This document shows positions 60,180-64,000 of a DNA stretch of 64,000 nucleotides, in pieces; position 1 is the stretch's first letter, and the number at the start of each line of letters is the position of its first letter. Under the pieces are notes generated by a model. That model was given only the letters and a program-made list of their open reading frames with translations. It did no database searches and was not told the origin of the DNA. The stretch lies in assembly GCA_036435485.1 (NCBI GenBank), contig CM071596.1:137479001-137543000 (forward strand). The letters run 5' to 3'. The position numbers were made by a program, and so were the translations under genes. Origin of the DNA: Saposhnikovia divaricata. Its lineage: Eukaryota; Streptophyta; Magnoliopsida; Apiales; Apiaceae.

Positions 60180-62529
60180 CTCGATATGTCAAGAAATATT
60201 GACTCCCGGTCTATATTTGATGAATAAGATGTATACGCCCTTCTATGGGGGTCTTACAATAACCGGCTTATAATTGATACATTAGCTATCTAATTTATAA
60301 GCCAATAAACAATCAGGGAACAAGCATAACGATATAACTGGAAAGTAGGCATGCATGCTATGGCATATGTATAACGGAAAACATATATATATTCAATCAC
60401 AACAACAGCCTAAAAGAAGGGAATTGAAACTTGCCTGGTAGTCGAGTACGATAAGGGGTAGTGGTAGCGGGTCCCGGGTCAGCTTGGTGATCTATAAGTA
60501 GCCAAGGCATTCGGGATTAATCACTTAACATCTTAAAAGTTAAGTTATACTTAAATCGAAAAACGTTCTCGAGTTATCTCGTTATACCCCTTTTAGTGGA
60601 TTCCTTTTATCATCGATCCGACCCGACATTCTTTCGTTAATACGACATGTCATTGTACTTACACTTGGGACATACTTAAGTCATACAAGTTCTAAAGTCG
60701 ATTGTTACGAATCAATATTATGCTCCGAGTTTTATCGCCCGTTTTCTAAGTGTTTTACCGAAGTTATAATCAAGCGGGTTTTTAGGGGTTCGATCGCGAT
60801 TAACTTTGATTCGAACATTTTTATAAAATCGGAAAACGATCCGTTTCACATGGGGTTTTCTCTCACACCTTCCTTTTTACCTCTAGTATTTAATTACCAA
60901 GATTCGCCACTGACTTACGTATTTTACGAGGGTTCAATTTTAATAACGAACTCGTACTTACGGTTTCGAACGTCTTTTAGTGAATCGGCCATAATTCCTA
61001 AACCGTAAGTCCGTTTCACATGATCTTTATATAAAAACGAAGCTTATAACATGATCTATCTTGCCATGGCAGAACATGATACTGGACAGTGACTTATGAC
61101 TACTGTCAAACACGGTTTTTTAAGGTTAACAAAAATCGGGCATTACGACGGCTATAAATCGGACGTTCCATAAATCGTAATCAACAACCCAAGCCACACC
61201 GGGCATACCAATCATCTTACATTCATAATACTAATCTCATAAGTCCAGGAACATCATATTATATCATCATATTCATCACATCTCTTAAATCAAACAAACT
61301 AACTACATAATCATGTAAACATGCTTATAACAACATTATCACAAAAACTTATCCAAAACTCCATTAAAACTCAAATCAAAGACTAGGGTTCTTGAAGTTT
61401 ATACCTTCCTTGGAGTATGTTCTAGCCTCACTAAGCTTTGTATGATCCTTGAGTGGCTTTAAGCTAGCTAAATCAACCATAAAAATCAAAGAAAAACAAG
61501 ATTAGTTCTTGAAGAACACTATTCACCCTCCTTGTAAATGATTTATTTGAAAATGGAAACAAAGGAGTTTGGACTTGAAATTTCTAGGAGATTAGTTTCT
61601 TGAAATATAGAACTTACCTTAAAAATTACAAGATCAAATGATGGTTGGAAGAGGGTTTTTGATTCTTGAATTTTAAGAAAAGCCGAATGGCTTCTTGGAA
61701 GAGAAAGAATTGCTTGGTTGATTTGTTTTGATAATAATGCAATAAAGTGACTTTGCTTAGATAATATCTCATCCTAAAGCCACTTTAATAAAGTGATGAT
61801 GCAAGGGGTGATGTCTTTGGATGAGTATGTGTTGTTGTTTAAGTGGTGGAATGGTAAAGAGATGCTAAGTACTAGTTGATTTTTCTAATGGTGCTAGTTA
61901 GTAATGCAACTAGCTTGGTTCCATTGATCTTATCTAGCATAAAGTGATTATGTCACCTTCCACTATCTCATCACACCTCTTAGTCCTCTGCTTGTTTCTT
62001 TGTCCGTTTGTTGCTCAATTCATTGATCGTTCGGACGAATAACTAAGTAGTTTCACCTCTAGGGTTTACCGGGAAATTTCTCGATATTCATAATACCTTC
62101 CCCAATCCTTAATATAATCCTCGTGATGACCATGTAGGATATTTAATCTCGATACGAACTTAATCAGTAATCTAGGATTCGTTCGCTTTATTGATTAATC
62201 TCGTTATAACGTTTTAGCGGTTTCTAGAACGCTTGTTTCACTGCCTCAGTGGTTTCCTACCTTCATTCTTAGATCAAATATAATAACATCCCAAAATATC
62301 AAATCCTCAAAGTTAATATCTCAATTCTTGGATTATAATAATATTTAATCCACTGTCCGGTCAAATATTATACCGAAAAAGAATTTGGAATTTCTGAATT
62401 CCGATCGTCTCTGCATTCACTTATTTCCTCCGCGTATTACTAATATGACTTCGAAACATCCATATCACGTCCCGTACATAGGGTGGCGTGAAAAGTTTTC
62501 CAACTTACAAAATCACTATTCATCCACCA

Positions 62530-62666
62530 AATTACTATGCACGTACAGGAAACACTATGCACGTACGGGAAACACTATGCACATACGGGAAATACTATGC
62601 ATGTATGGGAAACACTATGCACGTACGGGAAACACTATGCACGTATGGGAAACACTATGCACGTAC
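62530..62666. repeat. 20-bp LTR minisatellite, 7 copies (inner 5' LTR)
   Basis: Near-identical to the array at 52091-52227, with the same variant copies in the same order, as expected for two LTRs made from one template. Confidence 0.93.
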
Positions 62667-62929
62667 TCATTTCCCTTCAAGGATCCATTAGCTCCTTCCT
62701 GGATGGTAGATTATTCTTATCTAGGTCCTCAACCATCGAATTACTCTATTCTGACAATATACCAATGCATCAGGATCATTGTCCAAAGCAATATCCATTC
62801 ATTACAATCATTGTTCTTTGAAACCAGCATTCATTAGAGCTGGTGACCTTGTTTTCGGAATCATTGTTCCTCATTTTATCATTACTTAATAAAAAGTTTT
62901 AATTATATCCAAAATTTGGGGTTCTTACA

Positions 62930-62934
62930 ACCTG
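62930..62934. repeat. Target site duplication ACCTG, right copy
   Basis: It is the right-hand partner of 47659-47663. Beyond it the outer element's internal region resumes. Confidence 0.93.
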
Positions 62935-63128
62935 GATAGTGAGTTGTACGAAAAGTAGCAACGTTGATGGAAAAAGGATACAATATGGATTGTAGCACTA
63001 GAAGATGTGCTGAGGAAGGGTAGAACGACTAAGAATTGACCGGGAAGCTAAAAAAAAGTGAACGACAGGCAAACGACTCTTTGCTTCCTACCTGATTCCG
63101 GGACGGAATCCTTTTAAGGAGGGGAGAC
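62935..63128 (+). other. Last part of the outer internal region and its polypurine tract
   Basis: It matches the reverse complement of 52491-52690 of the inner element with few changes. The tract AAGGAGGGGAGAC at 63116-63128 abuts the 3' LTR. No coding content is seen. Confidence 0.88.
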
Positions 63129-64000
63129 TGTAAGAACCCCAAATTTTGGATATAATTAAAACTTTTTATTAAGTAATGATAAAATGAGGAACAATGATTC
63201 CGATAACAAGGTCACCAGCTCTAATGAATGGTGGTTTCAAAGAACAATGATTGTAATGAATGGATATTGCTTTGGACAATGATCCTGATGCATTGGTATA
63301 TTGTCAGAATAGAGTAATTCGATGGTTGAGGACCTAGATAAGAATAATCTACCATCCAGGAAGGAGCTAATGGATCCTTGAAGGGAAATGAGTACGTGCA
63401 TAGTGTTTCCCGTACGTGCATAGTATTTCCCGTACGTGCATAGTGTTTCCTGTACGTGCATAGTAATTTGGTGGATGAATAGTGATTTTGTAAGTTGGAA
63501 AACTTTTCACTCCACCCTATGTACGGGACGTGATATGGATGTTTCGAAGTCATATTAGTAATACGCGGAGGAAATAAGTGAATGTAGAGACGATCGGAAT
63601 TCAGAAATTCCAAATTCTTTTCGGTATAATATTTGACCGGACAGTGGATTAAATATTATTATAATCCAAGAATTGAGATATTAACTTTGAGGATTTGATA
63701 TTTTGGGATGTTATTATATTTGATTTAAGAATGAAGGTAGGAAACCACTGAGGAGTGGTTATGGCTACAATGTAATTATTGATATTTGGAAAGAATGAAT
63801 GGAATTCGACCTTATTATGTTTATGTCTTGAAGAATGCTAAAGGGTGACAACATAGGTAAGAATAATCTATCTTCTAAGGGAATAAGATATGGCAACTTC
63901 AAGCAAGAGAATACCCTCATGTCATCCAGATCGATAACGATTAATCCAGTAGTTCCGTAAAAAGGTTAAGGAACGATCGAAAGAGAATACGGACAATTGT
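63129..64000 (+). repeat. 3' LTR of the outer LARD-like element, first 872 bp
   Basis: It aligns gap-free with 37251-38122. Four transitions were seen: in the first ten bases, at about 63308, at about 63427 and in the GAATG(C/T)AGAG phrase. It includes the four-copy minisatellite (63392-63470) and continues past the window. Confidence 0.93.

Larger units (their letters stand above)
47664..62929 (-). mobile_element. Inner long-LTR gypsy derivative (LARD-like), complete, 15,266 bp
   Basis: On the minus strand: 5' LTR 58103-62929, primer site, internal region 52491-58102, polypurine tract, 3' LTR 47664-52490. Both LTRs are exactly 4827 bp and differ at about 14 positions by eye (about 0.3%), all substitutions. 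It inserted in opposite orientation into the internal region of the outer element of the same family. The internal region is non-coding apart from pol relics in the same places as in the outer copy. So a defective family moved recently and must have used enzymes supplied elsewhere. Confidence 0.95.
58103..62929 (-). repeat. 5' LTR of the inner element, 4827 bp
   Basis: It is the same length as the 3' LTR and about 99.7% identical by eye. Differences include A/C at about 58299, G/A at about 58431 and C/A at about 59327. It has its own AT-rich array (about 59394-60179) and a seven-copy minisatellite (62530-62666). Confidence 0.95.
37251..64000 (+). mobile_element. Outer long-LTR gypsy derivative (LARD-like), runs past the window end
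   Basis: 5' LTR 37251-42386, tRNA-Met-type primer site at 42391, internal region 42387-47663 continuing at 62935-63128, polypurine tract, then 3' LTR from 63129 to beyond the window. The first 872 bases of both LTRs align without gaps and differ at four positions, all transitions, so the insertion is young. A second member of the family interrupts it at 47664-62929. The internal region has no long reading frame and only scattered relics of gypsy pol. LTRs over 4 kb around a non-coding core are the mark of LARDs. The site 37246-37250 (GTCGA) is a candidate target duplication that cannot be checked here. Confidence 0.9.

Overview
The window looks like intergenic, repeat-rich chromosomal DNA of a flowering plant, most likely a eudicot. 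It is AT-rich. Every coding signal I recognise belongs to a plant transposable element: Ty3/gypsy (Athila-like and Tekay/Del-like), Ty1/copia (SIRE-like) and a CACTA (En/Spm) DNA transposon. I found no host gene, rRNA, tRNA or CRISPR array. The species cannot be named from this sequence.

Layout, left to right. (1) 71-5508: 5' LTR and most of gag-pol of an Athila-like element, cut off inside RNase H. (2) 5509-9137: left part of a long LTR resembling Tekay/Del LTRs, joined to the Athila pol. (3) 9141 to about 26575: a CACTA element whose minus-strand gene (plant Ptta/En/Spm transposase-type region followed by a C48/Ulp1-like protease region) spans 10266-25614. (4) 11334-23039: a full-length SIRE-like copia element in minus orientation, sitting inside one intron of the CACTA gene. 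(5) About 26905-37030: a second SIRE-like copia element in plus orientation without a 3' LTR. (6) 37031-37250: a fragment of an Athila LTR. (7) 37251 to beyond the window end: a very long-LTR (about 5 kb), essentially non-coding gypsy derivative in plus orientation, carrying at 47664-62929 a second member of its own family in minus orientation.

The most notable system is the last one. Both copies look like LARDs (large retrotransposon derivatives): 4.8-5.1 kb LTRs, a tRNA-Met-type primer site, a polypurine tract and an internal region of about 5.5 kb with only decayed relics of reverse transcriptase, RNase H and the integrase C-terminus. The inner copy is flanked by a perfect 5-bp duplication (ACCTG). 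Its two 4827-bp LTRs differ at only about 14 positions by eye, so a family that encodes no usable protein has moved recently, presumably using proteins from another element.

Both copia elements also carry a long extra reading frame between RNase H and the 3' end. The two are related in their N-terminal part. They look like proteins with coiled-coil, low-complexity and basic segments rather than envelopes. All element genes in the window carry stops or frameshifts, or have lost key residues.
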